Shown one piece after another: positions 1 to 9,751 of a stretch of DNA of 64,000 bases. The DNA is from Doryteuthis pealeii (taxonomy: Eukaryota; Mollusca; Cephalopoda; Myopsida; Loliginidae). Below the pieces are notes generated by a model. The model ran no database searches, had not been told where the DNA came from, and worked only from the letters and a program-made list of their open reading frames with translations. Numbering within the stretch: position 1 is the stretch's first letter; each line of letters opens with the position of its first letter. The position numbers and the translations under genes are program-made. Where the stretch lies: positions 87,873,683-87,937,682 of the forward strand of contig CM042152.1 of assembly GCA_023376005.1 (NCBI GenBank), read 5' to 3'.

Positions 1-660
1 ATCCATTTACCCCTAATATAAACGGTGCTTTCATAAAAAAAAAATGCAAATATCTCATTTTGTGCATTTGGTTGAATGGGTAAAAGAATGTTCCACCAAG
101 TTATCAAATAATGATGAAGAGAGATTGAGTTGAAATTATAATCTAGTAAAATGGCCTTTCCTTTATGGTCTCACATGAAAGCAAACCTTATTTTATAAAA
201 TAGAAATGAATTAGTATCTGGGTTATGTTTTTAAAAAGGTTTTAAATTCTTTTCTAATCCATCCTAGTCCACATTGTATTTTATATGTTTTTTTTTTTGT
301 AATCTTTATGTGGGAATCAAGTGCATGGTTTATCTATGCAGAATGTGGACAATTGCTGTCTTGGTAATTGTTTTATTTGTCACATTAGAGACATCAGATA
401 ATCAATTAATAAGAACTATTCAATCAATGCTTCACTGGGGATGATCATGAAATGTGTGAATCCAGTCATATCATGATTAAAAAGCATCCATCCCCTTCCA
501 CCACTGAATTAGTTAAGCAGCCATGATCCTGTTCAGAATTTAGATGGCTGGCCATTTCCTGAAGAGAAACAGCAAAGTAAGGGAAGAAATCTGATTGATG
601 CCTGTCAGACACAGATGTTACATAATTGTTGGATCCCTAATGTTTTTATAAGGTATTGTA
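1..660. other. AT-rich sequence, no gene seen
   Basis: No frame of convincing coding character is visible on either strand, and no repeat family shared with the rest of the window was recognised. It contains short T and A runs only. It lies outside the duplicated blocks. Confidence 0.5.
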
Positions 661-669
661 GAAATCATA

Positions 670-1100
670 ATGGCGATTAGTGCAACTGATAGCCTTGAGG
701 GTGAGTGACGGTGCTTGACCTCAATCTCACCTCGCCTTGCGGGGATGGATCGTGAGAACCAGAACCCCCATAGAAGGCCCTCTTCCGGTTTAAGGATATA
801 GTAAGTTTAAAGGAGTTAGAAGTTAGAAGCCGAACTTGTAAGATGTGAGTCTCACTGCGCAGAATGTCTGGTTGGGGATTTACAAATAAAGTAACATCAA
901 CGTAAATCGAAGTCTTGTGTTTATTACCTAAAAACTAACAATGACACAGGGTTCCTGATAAGGAGTGATCCCCAACAGAAACCAGACCCGAAGTCCCCAA
1001 GAAAGTCAACACCAGACGCTAGACCAAGATAGATGATAGACGATCAGAATAGCAAAGCCAGCCAGAAGAAAATACGACCAGAGTAAGAAGTAAGAAGGGT
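670..1100 (+). mobile_element. Possible LTR-retroelement LTR end plus leader (remnant)
   Basis: This stretch is GC-richer than its surroundings. It holds an AATAAA signal (about 885) in an LTR-like setting: the signal is followed within about 30 bases by GTCTTGTGTTTATTACC, and then by a purine-rich leader-like segment with ACCAGACCCGAAG and CACCAGACGC. A polyadenylation signal near the end of a GC-richer block followed by a leader resembles an LTR R-U5 region next to an untranslated leader. I could not find a matching second LTR, a primer-binding site or gag/pol coding sequence, so this is a weak call. A 3' UTR of a retroposed gene is an alternative. Confidence 0.3.
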
Positions 1101-1285
1101 ATACAACGTTATATGATTTGGTACTGTGAAAACCCCATTATGCAACACAGATTAAACAATGCTTAGTAAAATTAAAGTGTGGCTATATCTGATTGTTCAT
1201 ATAGTTGAACACATATATAGTTAAGTGCATGCATATACACATGCACGCACAAACTCTCTCTGTAACCAAAAATTTAAATACATAG

Positions 1286-1420
1286 CAGTCCAAAAATAAG
1301 TACACCCCCTATATGTATGCAATTTTATCTTTAGTTAGGGAGTTTCAATGCTATTTTTTCATCCACTATATTGCCAATAACTAAGTACACTCTAACAATT
1401 TTTTTTATTAAAAACTTAAT
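1286..1420. mobile_element. Possible Tc1-like transposon terminus
   Basis: CAGTCCAAAAATAAGTACAC at 1286 resembles the start of many Tc1/mariner terminal inverted repeats (CAGTGGTGTCCAAAAGT type), and AACTAAGTACACTC recurs about 90 bases on. No inverted partner end or transposase frame was found nearby, so this is at most a fragment. Confidence 0.22.
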
Positions 1421-2003
1421 TTTTTTCTAAAGCAAATATACCAGGATTTTACTATTTCTAGTAGAACATTATACAGTCCAAACGGATATTATTAGTTATT
1501 ATTTATTTCCAAAATCTACAGCATTACATCTCTGTTATCAAAAATATATTTTTTGTAAAGGGTTAACAAAATTTGAGAAACAATATGCCAAGTGTGCCAA
1601 TAGTATGTATATATCATGGAAATAGGTTACTTCCTTCTTGGTTGTACCAAGAACTTTTCAGTAGTCTCCTCATTAAAAAAAGAAAAGATTTCAGTCCAAT
1701 GCAAAAATTTCTATTTCTTCCAATGTATTCTCATTATTGGGAGGAACTTTGGATCTTTTATATCAAATGACAAGCCAATATGCACGTGTCATTAGAAATT
1801 TTACTATGTCTTTGAAAGATTTTAATAGTTTTACCAGAGAAAAATGAACTCAAATTGTTAATTAGACTACTTTTATTATTATTTTATTTCATGCTTTTTC
1901 CAAGCATATTTGGTGATTTTCATTATGAATGTCAAAAAAAGAATACTGATAAAAAAAGGAAACCATCCATGAAGTTTTGTTTTGCATAAAATTACTGCTG
2001 TAA

Positions 2004-2204
2004 CTGTTTTTCAGAAGAAAGCAGTGGCAACAAAGCATTGGCACATCAACATCTTCAGGGACAGCCTTCAAATGCGAAATCTGTGGTCGAGAATGTTTTT
2101 CAAACATCGGACTTCACAGTCACAGGAGGCGCTGTAACTTCAGGGGCACATAAAAAACTTTATTATAGTCTTCCGAGACTGAAATGCCAATGATGATGAT
2201 GATC
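2004..2204 (+). pseudogene. LINE 3' end: C-terminal Cys/His finger of ORF2 plus ATG-repeat tail
   Basis: A frame open from 2004 to the TAA at 2151-2153 encodes about 49 residues ending in a Cys-x2-Cys...His-Ser-His...Cys tail: FKCEICGREC (from 2067) followed by IGLHSHRRRC. A tail of the form C-x2-CGR-x-C ... IGL-x-SH-x-R-x-C is familiar at the very C terminus of ORF2 in invertebrate non-LTR retrotransposons. The stop is followed by a short 3' UTR (TCTTCCGAGACTG) and a run of ATG/GAT triplets at about 2188-2204, matching LINEs that end in a simple repeat instead of poly(A). An in-frame stop (TAA, 2001-2003) lies just upstream and no RT or endonuclease is present, so it is a severely 5'-truncated, dead copy. 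The LINE clade is not resolved. Confidence 0.7.
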
Positions 2205-2240
2205 AGTTGAATATGTGTAGCCTGTATATAGAAACTGGTG

Positions 2241-2372
2241 GTGCTCATTGTGTAATGGTTATAGTCATAGTTACATTTATAATATAGTTACATTTTCACA
2301 TAGCATTAATACCCTTGAGAAAGGTATGAATCCAGCTCTTCTCTCTCCAGTTATGGGTAAATAGTAGCATGA
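2241..2372 (+). mobile_element. SINE family 2 fragment (tRNA-like head, degraded)
   Basis: Begins GTGCTCATTGTGTAATGGTT, a degraded tRNA A-box region, and runs into ATACCCTTGAGAAAGGTATG and CCAGTTATGGGTAAATAG, the body shared with the better copy at 8258-8533. The B-box region is replaced by repeated TAGTTACATTT units. It sits immediately after the LINE tail. Confidence 0.65.
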
Positions 2373-2535
2373 AAATTTTTTCAACAATTTTTTTGGGGGG
2401 GAGAGGGGGTGATTCAGGTCAAACCCAAGTGTATGAGTGGTGCTAGCATTTCAAACCTTGGTGAGATATCACTTGAAGACCAGCAAAGGTCTGGCCAATC
2501 TTCAAAAAGCCAAAATTAAGAAAACTTGGAAAAAA

Positions 2536-2748
2536 GGGTCTAGTTTAGCTCAGAGAATCTGCCTAGTAGCACAGCGTGGATAATCTGATCTGTGCAGCAG
2601 AGCAACTCTGAGCTGACAGTAGGCGTGGCACTCTATCTCAGTAAAACAATCTCCCTTGTCTAGCGCTAGTGAAAAGGGGTTAGTCTTCCTTGCTGTTCAG
2701 CTGACACTGACAAGAGGCCACTCCACAGACTTTACTTAACTTACTTAC
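2536..2748 (+). mobile_element. SINE family 1, highly diverged copy
   Basis: Aligns by eye along its length with the fuller copies at 29643-29897 and 48578-48822: GGGTCTAGTTTAGCTCAG at the tRNA-like head, then GATCTGTGCAG, GGCGTGGCACTCTA, the GTCTAGCGCTAGTGAAAAGG block and a GGCCAC tail. The central part of the tRNA head, including the B box, is lost. It is much more diverged than the other copies, so an old insertion. Confidence 0.7.
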
Positions 2749-2800
2749 CACAAAGGATCAAAGTGTAGTATCTGTTCCAGATTCTATGCTTTGAGACTTG

Positions 2801-3166
2801 CCTTCTATACCCGGCCTCGGCTGGGGGTCCAGTGTGCTTCGGCCTCTGGACCGGTGAAGTACAGTTAATGGCATCGATTCAGGGGGGCCATCCCCCCAGA
2901 TCCTTGCAATTTTTATGTGCCCACGTAAAAACGAGACCTTGTGTCCAGCCCTCATAAGTGGGATGAGCAGGCAAATACCCTTACCTTCTATACCCGGCCT
3001 CGGTTGGGAGTCCAGTGTGCTTCGCCCTCTGGACCGGTAAAGTACAATTAATAGCATCGATCCAAGGGGGCCATGCCCCCCAGATCCTTGCAATTTTTAT
3101 GTGCCCACGTAAAAACGAGACCTTGTGTCCAGCCCTCATAAGTGGGATGAGCAGGCAAATACCCTT
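2801..3166. repeat. Two tandem copies of a 183-bp unit
   Basis: Unit 1 (2801-2983) and unit 2 (2984-3166) start with CCTTCTATACCCGGCCTCGG and end with GGCAAATACCCTTA, with about a dozen differences. The unit is GC-rich for this window and contains short inverted repeats such as GGGGCC around CCATCC. An open frame on the minus strand (2758-3093) simply translates the repeat twice. It may be a fragment of a tandemly organised mobile element; I found no hammerhead core in it. Confidence 0.8.
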
Positions 3167-3521
3167 ACCACAAAATAAATGAAGATTATCATCAGAACAT
3201 TGAGAAAGTCATTGGTTTTTGTCTTGAAGTTTATATCAGTGGATTCTAAAAGACCTTGTGTTAATCTGTTCTCATGGAGGTCAGAAAGAAACATTTTTTT
3301 AAATCTTTATTTTTTTATTCTATTTAGAGTTTTTAGGTCGCTACTGGTTATTTTACAATATTTGCAGTTAATTAAAATTTCCACAAAATGTTCACAAAAC
3401 ACAACAGAAAAATCCCCATAACAGAAAATAAATCTAACAATTATATTTTTTTAGATTTCATTTGTTTTGTGAAAAAATTATCATAATTCTGATGATAAAT
3501 ATTTTTTTAAATTTGAGTAAC

Positions 3522-3523
<2 letters not shown>

Positions 3524-3575
<52 letters not shown>
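3524..3575. repeat. (TA)n microsatellite
   Basis: About 25 TA units. The tract differs in length in copy B (about 40842-40882), as expected of a hypermutable locus or of long-read error. Confidence 0.95.
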
Positions 3576-3577
<2 letters not shown>

Positions 3578-4223
3578 AATGAGAAAAGTTAGCAAGAAAA
3601 AGTGCTCAATGCCACTACAGCAGCATAGGTATATAACCCAGAAAAATATAAAATTATGAATATGAAGTTCATTTTATGTGATATACACAATCATCAGACA
3701 GACAAGCGAGAAAAGTGGCTAATCAATTGTAACATGTTAAGATGGAAGCAATATTCATGCATTCCTTGTGTACAGAAGATTAATTTGTGTTCCTTGATTT
3801 ACAATGCAAGGATATATAACCAGTACAATTCAGCAGATTGGATTTTTACTCTTTTTATAAATAATTTCATGCCTTTATGATAAAGTTTCATGAATTTAGA
3901 AGCAATCCAATAGTCTATCTAATAAATTAATTTAATTGCAGATTAAGAAAATCTATATTATCGTATATTAAATTTTATGAATCCTGATAACTTTAAATGG
4001 GTTAAAATATGTGCAAAAGAAATTTTTATTTTTGTTTTACTTTATTGCCAGACTAAGATTTTTTTTAAACTGATGTGGTTTATGTGAATTGACCTGTTAA
4101 ATTAGAGACTTTATGCTCAAATTTATATCATTTTATCTTTAAACCGGTAACCTCACCAAGCTTGCCTGGTGAGGAGGGTAGACGGAAGAAGCTTCTTGCT
4201 CAACGGCCATCTAACACATTACA

Positions 4224-4427
4224 TTACGCGAGGACGTAGAAATACCTGGGTTGGTATCCAGGTATGTAGCAAGACCACTTGAGGTATCCTTGTCTTGCAA
4301 TCTTGTTGAATTTGTTTATCACACTGTCTCTCTGACTGTAATTACCAAGAAGTTGAGCTAGTTCCGTGCACACTATATCCAACTCAAAATATTCTCTTAT
4401 CTTTAAAATAAAATTGTTGCTATTCAT
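4224..4427 (-). CDS. Candidate 67-residue small protein or terminal exon (copy A)
   Basis: I do not recognise this protein. A complete ATG-to-stop frame of 67 codons reads MNSNNFILKIREYFEL... and ends ...QPRYFYVLA. The frame and residues are unchanged in copies B and C, although C has many single-base deletions around it. It has no signal peptide or membrane segment. The middle (ELAQLLGN...KIARQGYLKW, residues about 22-52) looks like two amphipathic helices and could pass for a small helix-turn-helix, but this is a guess. An in-frame TAG lies directly before the ATG; the preceding TTTCATTTAG could serve as a splice acceptor, so a last exon is possible. Just 3' of the stop, 4151-4174 forms an 8-bp hairpin (CCTCACCA/TGGTGAGG). 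Chance ORF in a repeat remains the main alternative. Confidence 0.3.
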   Translation of the reverse strand: MNSNNFILKIREYFELDIVCTELAQLLGNYSQRDSVINKFNKIARQGYLKWSCYIPGYQPRYFYVLA

Positions 4428-5269
4428 CTAAATGAAATGTACTATCGATATTTCACTGAACTTGGTTTAGTCTGACAGAAGGTGAAAATGTGCATAAAAA
4501 TGAGAAAGAAGGGAAATTATATTGTACGAATCTTGCAAGTAAAGGGAGTCTGCCTGTTTGTCTTGTTAATCAACATTTAAAGTTCTGGCTTTTACCTGGG
4601 GCACTCCCTATGATTAGAGAAACACAGATTATATAGTCTGTGACTTAAAAATAAATGTAAGAAAATTATTCTGACCTCATCCTATGTCACCATCTGCTTC
4701 CAAAATGTCTCACTTTTGTGATCTTTCAGTGTTTCTAGAACTTGCACAGTCAGACAGCACACTGTTTACTGCTTGACTCATGGTTTTCATAAAGGAAATG
4801 AAGGAATTAAATAGGAAATGCACTGTGTGCTGCATTCAGACCAACTCTAGTGTTGGCCTTTAATTCTTAGTAATTTCTGATATTAGAATCACTCACAGTC
4901 ATGATAGATAAATGTGATCACGTAATTTCTAATATCTGAAATAACAATATTTAATCATCCATTTGGAGAAATGACACAAATTATAGCCAGTCAAAGTCAA
5001 AGTAGATGTTGTCTTTGATTGGATATGACGAAATTTAGAATTAAAGTTACAAAGACTTCATATCCAATATTGAATCTCTAATTACGTCTGGATAAGGTGA
5101 ACTTTCTCAAAGTATTCATGGACTAAAAATGCAAAATTATAAGTACTTGATATAAGGAAATAGAACACATACTAATTCCTTTGGAGAATAGTTTCAAAGT
5201 TACCCACATGTTCCATTCCTGTTATACTGTATCAGACTATACTAACCTTAGTAAATATCTAGTGAGTTT

Positions 5270-5273
<4 letters not shown>

Positions 5274-5320
<47 letters not shown>

Positions 5321-5337
5321 AATATATATATATATAT
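5274..5337. repeat. (TA)n microsatellite with two phase breaks
   Basis: TA tract interrupted by ATATT and TAATA. The equivalent tracts in B (42586-42645) and C (about 38990-39052) have other lengths and lack one or both breaks. Confidence 0.95.
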
Positions 5338-5610
5338 AGGTATATGTAAAAACAAAATTTTTTTTGTGATGAAACAAAGAAAATACAGTGCTCAATCACA
5401 AATTGTAAGAGCTAATATTTTAAAAAATGTTTTATTTTTAACGAATAAAGGGAGGCAACTTCGTTGGCATTACTACAAAAAAATGCAAATTTTGAAAAAA
5501 TTTATTTTTAGTAAATCCGAACTATCATAGCGTCCGCGGAACTAACCAACGTTATTTACAGTCCAAAATGTGACATTGAGTAAAGAACTTCAACAAACAC
5601 CATGGATCTT

Positions 5611-5660
5611 GCTCAACTGACTGATGATTGCCCCTTGGCATGAAACCTGGGTCGCTGTTT
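5611..5660 (+). ncRNA. Hammerhead ribozyme-like motif HHR-1 (copy A)
   Basis: The core CTGATGA (5621-5627) is followed by a stem II of UGCC/GGCA closing a CCUU loop, then GAAA (5642-5645), a short stem III (ACC/GGU) and the cleavage triplet GUC ending at 5653. Stem I is weak: the flanks pair only through an internal loop (AAC/GUU). This matches the type I hammerhead consensus with a very short stem III, as known in Penelope-like element termini. Copies lie at 42918-42967 (+) and 38664-38712 (-). Confidence 0.5.
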
Positions 5661-5702
5661 ATAATGAACATTGATCTGTGAAAACTTTGTAAAATAAAAA
5701 AA

Positions 5703-5703
<1 letters not shown>

Positions 5704-5745
<42 letters not shown>

Positions 5746-5809
5746 TAGACACAGATTCAATGGCACTTGGTAACTGTCAGTTTCTTGCATAATCATTCAA
5801 CAGATCAAG

Positions 5810-5848
<39 letters not shown>

Positions 5849-5850
5849 AA
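5704..5850. repeat. (TA)n and (CT)n/(TA)n microsatellites
   Basis: A TA run at 5704-5741 and a CT run passing into TA at 5811-5847, separated by GTGTAGACACAG...AACAGATCAAG. Open frames across them only translate the repeats. Confidence 0.95.
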
Positions 5851-5949
5851 ATGTTGTTCTGGTTCCAACGGGAGAAAATTCAATATTTTATAAAAAAGAA
5901 TGTCCGTAAAATGTATGATGTTTTAGAAAAAATGTTTTATTCTTTTTAT

Positions 5950-6002
5950 CTTACATATGCAACACATGTTTCAGATCTTCTGGTATCTTCTTCAGGCTTT
6001 GA
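5950..6002 (-). ncRNA. Hammerhead ribozyme-like motif HHR-2 (copy A)
   Basis: On the minus strand the order is AAAGC, core CTGAAGA (N7 = A), stem II AGAU/AUCU with loop ACCAGAAG, GAAA, a tiny stem III (ACA/UGU), cleavage triplet GUU, then GCAUAUG, whose first bases pair with the upstream GC. Core, stem II and cleavage site all fit the hammerhead consensus. It lies in a repeat that also occurs, diverged, at 13783-13965 (HHR-5). Copies: 43261-43308 (-) and 38327-38376 (+). Confidence 0.6.
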
Positions 6003-6008
6003 TTAATA

Positions 6009-6009
<1 letters not shown>

Positions 6010-6048
<39 letters not shown>
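6010..6048. repeat. (TA)n microsatellite
   Basis: About 19 TA units directly 3' of the HHR-2 repeat, followed by TTGATATTGATGATATAG. Many fold-back and ribozyme-bearing repeats in this window are bounded by TA tracts. Confidence 0.93.
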
Positions 6049-6050
<2 letters not shown>

Positions 6051-6296
6051 ATATTGATGATATAGTTTGCTATACTTACAAGCAAAGAGAGCTCAATATC
6101 ATTGATAGAGTATGTATATCCATGTTAGGGTTTGAAAATTGCATAGACGAGCAAATGAAAGTTATCAAACACAATTGACTTTATGTTTTCACTATATATA
6201 TATATTGATATAGATAATATGGGTGGTATATCTATAAGTAAACAGTATTCAATATCATTTATATGTAAGTTAACATAGCATTGACATGGAGTCAAC

Positions 6297-6363
6297 AGTT
6301 TCTTGCCTATGTGATCATTCAAACCAATGCACTTGGTTTGAATAATCACATAGGTGAGAAACT
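6297..6363. repeat. Inverted repeat, 30-bp arms
   Basis: Arms 6297-6326 and 6334-6363 are near-perfect complements (AGTTTCTTGCCTATGTGAT and its inverse) with a 7-base loop. Present also in B at about 43606-43672 and in C inverted. Probably part of a fold-back element. Confidence 0.85.
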
Positions 6364-6426
6364 ATCAGTAACCAAGTACCTTTGTCTCCTTTTGTCTATG
6401 CTACCCCAACTTTATATATATATATA

Positions 6427-6600
6427 TATATAAGTAAAGAAATAACAAAATACTTAAAGATTTAGCATTATAGTCTATTTCAGGGAGCTTAGACTATAAT
6501 GCTAAATCTCTAAGTCTTTTGTTATTTCTTTACTTATATATTTGCTCTGTGACTCTAACATTAAGAACACACATTGAGCTCTCAAACTGCGACAGGTTTT
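6427..6600 (+). mobile_element. Fold-back element with about 50-bp arms and TTTGCTCT/ATTGAGC head
   Basis: Left arm (6427-6477) and right arm (6490-6540) are complementary with a few mismatches, around TTTCAGGGAGCT. The right arm is followed by ATTTGCTCTGTGACTCTAAC and ACATTGAGCTCTC. This is a shortened relative of the perfect 84-bp palindrome at 29899-30090, with the middle (including the CTGATGA box) missing. The shared downstream head links it to the hammerhead-bearing elements at 12376 and 13380. Confidence 0.75.
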
Positions 6601-6658
6601 TTAAATAAAACTCTTGTGTCGTAAGGAAGATTTCTTCTCTGGACTTTTGGATTATATA

Positions 6659-7294
6659 TCTTATTATAATGGAGATTGTGTGTTTTTCTGTCTGTAACCG
6701 AAACTATATCACTACTCAAGTCACAATTCCCTTAATTATTTACGTCAAATTATCGATGGTTTCATTCTTTTAAACCTTCAATTATTAATAAAATTGTTTT
6801 ACATTATTAATACTGTTGACCATATCTACATACTAATAAAATGTGATTGTATTTATATATACAAAAAATAGCGGCATACAGTATGAACGGGAAGGCTTAT
6901 TTGCATATTGATATTTAAAATTTGATTTTAATAAATATTTGCTTGGTATTATTGATTTCTAATTGTTTGGTTTTATCTTAATGAATATGAGCAAAAATCT
7001 CGGAGATAAATCTTAAAAGAAAATTATTTACAAGAAGAAATAACTGTAATTTTATTCTTTACTTCCTATTTTAACTAAATAGTTAAATTAGGAAAATATA
7101 CCAATGAAAGAAGGGAGTAAGGGAAAATGATGTAAGAGTTAGTTTAAAAGTTGTTCTATTTTTCAATCATACCCCCTCCGTTCCAAATATTTTTATCTGA
7201 ATTCTTATTCAGTTTCATTAGCCTTTCTAATTTAACATATTTTATTGTATTAAAACTTAAATACTTGCACCCGGAGGGTGCATATATTTGCTAG
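6659..7294 (+). mobile_element. Helitron-like non-autonomous element, family 1 (copy A)
   Basis: Starts TCTTATTATAATGGAG after an A, and ends with the hairpin GCACCCGGAGGGTGC (6-bp stem), then ATATATTTG and CTAG at 7291-7294, followed by T. TC at the 5' end, a 3' hairpin about 10 bases before CTRR, no terminal inverted repeats and insertion between A and T are the defining Helitron features. At 636 bp with no Rep/helicase coding sequence it is non-autonomous. Other copies: 22330-22942 (-), 27054-27708 (-), 43965-44597 (+), 37045-37671 (-), and fragments at 14585 and 18995. Confidence 0.85.
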
Positions 7295-8255
7295 TATATA
7301 TTACACACATACATAGTCTGTCTATTTCTCCAAGTCCAATTTATATACAACCACACCAATTCACAGTAAATAATATTTATATTTGAATGTAATCTCTACT
7401 GATAATGATGGGCATGTTAAATTAATCAAGAATTAGAAGATATCTTTCTTTCTTTGAAAAAAACAAATATGGACTGAACTTACGAACAAAGCCTGCAAGA
7501 CTAGCTTTCTAATGCCATTGTTCTATAACCGATACGCTAGTTAAAATCTGAGCAAGACAACTCACAACAAGTAATGATTATTATGCTAGTCTTTCGAACC
7601 ACTCAAGTGCTCCACGAATTTCGTCAACAACCAGTGAATATTAACTTCGGATTTGATTTCCTTGGAATCTTAGAATTGTTAATATTCTGTCATATCAAAA
7701 CTCAAAGTTAATCATATAAACCAGTAGATTTTAGTCACAGTTTTTCCCTGGGGTTGCAGAAATAAAAATGCTGACCAAACATCTTATAGATTATAGATGA
7801 AAATTCATTTTTAAATCAATTGATACCTATGTTTTTGCTCTTATCAATAAATATAAATATAATAAGAATTATGTAAAATATTTTTTGTAGTTTATTCAGA
7901 AATTATCTCAAAGTTTATTCTTTTGTAGTAACTTAAACTGTATCGCGACACTGAACACTTTTAAAAAATGAATTCCTATAAAACCACATTTGCATAATTT
8001 GCCTTAAAAATCATTCATTTAAAAAGAAGGAAAAAAAAATAGATTAAAAATGAATAACTCATTTTATTAATTTTTCTCAATCTTCTTTTTCTTATAATCT
8101 ATTTTGTTTTAATACTTGATTGTTTTAATTATTCTTGATTGCAAGAGTAAAACATAGAGCTTCATTGTTTCCATTCAATTTTTTGAATTATTTTATTTTT
8201 TTAATCAGATCATATTTCATTCATTTCTGTTAAGCATATATACTGATATATATTT
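7295..8255. other. AT-rich spacer, no gene seen
   Basis: Low-GC sequence with T and A runs. No frame, RNA or known repeat structure was recognised. It recurs in B and, inverted, in C. Confidence 0.6.
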
Positions 8256-8257
8256 TA

Positions 8258-8533
8258 GGAAGCGCAAGGTGTAAAGGTTAAAGTCATGGGAAATGGACTT
8301 GTCGCCCTGAGTTCAAATCCTGGACATGGTAATTGCATTTCACTTAGCAATAATACCCTTGGGAAAGGTATGAATCCTACTCTACCTCCAGCTATGGGTA
8401 AATAGTAGGGCAGACTGGACTCTTTAATCTTGGTTAGGCAACCAGTTTAGAAGGAAAACTCTGAATTCAAACTTGTTGAACTCTGCTTAAGAAATTGAAC
8501 TTGTATCACATCCTGCTCATGTGGAGGGGTTTG
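8258..8533 (+). mobile_element. SINE family 2, near-complete copy (copy A)
   Basis: The tRNA-like head starts GGAAGCGCAAGGTGTAAAGG (A-box region) and carries GAGTTCAAATCC, an RNA polymerase III B box. The body reads ATACCCTTGGGAAAGGTATG, CCAGCTATGGGTAAATAG and CTTAAGAAATTGAACTTG, ending CATGTGGAGGGG before a (TG)/(TA) tail. Other copies: 21142-21330 (-), 25441-25620 (-), 31423-31682 (-), 45557-45832 (+), 35812-36082 (-). It is distinct from SINE family 1. Confidence 0.85.
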
Positions 8534-8540
8534 TGTGTGT

Positions 8541-8573
<33 letters not shown>

Positions 8574-8798
8574 GCTGATATTAATTCACCAAAACTTTTT
8601 TTTAATTGATTGCAGTCAATAACAATATATTTCAGAACACAACCTAGGCTTAAGAAATTGAACTTGTATCGCATCCTGCTCGTGTGGAGGGGTTGGTGTG
8701 TGTGTGTATATATATATGCTGATATTAATTCACCAAACTTCTTTTTTTAAATTGATTGCAGTCAATAACAATATATTTCAGAACACAACCTAGGCAAA
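8484..8798 (+). repeat. Tandem duplication of the SINE 2 tail plus flank (about 160 bp x 2)
   Basis: The segment from CTTAAGAAATTGAACTTG through the TG/TA tract to AACACAACCTAGG occurs twice in a row (about 8484-8647 and 8648-8794). The second copy starts exactly at the SINE tail motif, so the duplication took part of the SINE and its 3' flank. B and C carry the same duplication. Confidence 0.9.
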
Positions 8799-8876
8799 AA
8801 TTTATATCGAGAAGTTCAATATTCTAATAATCCAAAGTTATTGTGCACAAACAAAAAAAATCTAAATAAATTTAAT

Positions 8877-9395
8877 TCAGAAAGAATTATTTATTCAAAC
8901 CCTCCAATGTTTACTTTTCCTTGTGAAACACAATCGTTAAACTTTTAATATAAATACTTTTGTTCTGATCAAGATTAACTTTCTGAATTTTCAATTAATT
9001 TGCTGTGGAGAGAAAAAAAAAAGTTTACTTGGGCAGTGGGCCTAGAATTTGTGTTTGTTTTAAAAGTTAGTTATGAATGTATTTATGAAAGCATTTAAAA
9101 AAATTTTATGTGAATTTATGAATATTTGGATTTATTCATTTTTATTCAAAATTCTATTCTAATTTCTTTGCCGTGTATTAACATAAATTAAAAAATCTAA
9201 AAAGAATGACTTATTCAAACCCTCCAATGTTTACTTTCCCTTGTGAAATATAATCGTTAAACTTTTAATATAAATACTTTTGTTCTGATCAAGATTAACT
9301 TTCTGAATTTTCAATTAATTTGCTGTGGAGAGGAAAAAAAAAAAATTACTTAGGCAGTAGGCCTAGAATTTGTGTTTGTTTTAAAAGTTAGTAAT
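8877..9395 (+). repeat. Tandem duplication, about 325-bp period
   Basis: About 190 bp, from TTATTCAAACCCTCCAATG to TTTTAAAAGTTAG, occur at about 8883-9072 and 9210-9395 with a few changes. A third partial unit (GAATTTATGAATATTTGG) lies at 9112 and again at 9601. The block is present in A and C but missing from B. Confidence 0.9.
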
Positions 9396-9439
9396 TTCTC
9401 TATCTTTTTAAGTGTTTTTCATTTTTTATGTCTTTTTAA

Positions 9440-9588
9440 CTATTTGCCTACTTTAAACCACTCACAGTGGCTCTCTCCCACCACTGTTATCCTACTGTTA
9501 GCAACCCTGGAGAGTGATACTTGATCCTACATATCATACAGGTAAAAAATACCAAGAAAAAATGGTAGAAATTTTAGGAGGCAAATAG
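9440..9588. mobile_element. TTAA-flanked MITE (piggyBac-type)
   Basis: A 149-bp element starts CTATTTGCCTAC and ends with the inverse GAGGCAAATAG. It is flanked by TTAA on both sides (9436-9439 and 9589-9592). A TTAA target duplication and short inverted ends are the piggyBac signature. It has no coding capacity and interrupts the tandem array of 8877-9640. Copy C begins, after the gap, about 4 bases before this element. Confidence 0.75.
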
Positions 9589-9751
9589 TTAATTTAAGGT
9601 GAATTTATGAATATTTGGATTTATTCATTTTTATTCATAAAATGAATTTAGAAGAATTCTATATTTTATGTTAACCCCCTTAACTACATTTCTATTTAGT
9701 CATTACCTGCGCATAAAGATTTTTTAAAAGATTAAAAGCCGTATTCAACTT

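Noticed and set aside
3660..3725. Possible further hammerhead on the minus strand (CTGATGA at about 3690-3696)
   Set aside because: UGUG/CACA stem II and a hairpin follow, but G12 is A and stem I does not pair; too degenerate to list.
3656..3880. 74-codon ORF (MNMKFILCDIHNHQ...) conserved in B at 40963-41187
   Set aside because: Identity at both places only reflects the duplication. It lies in a repeat flank, has no signal or domain, and C does not contain it intact.
5767..6178. ORFs around the TA tracts at 5767-6178
   Set aside because: Their length comes from TA/CT repeats and they overlap the HHR-2 repeat; B and C versions differ in frame.
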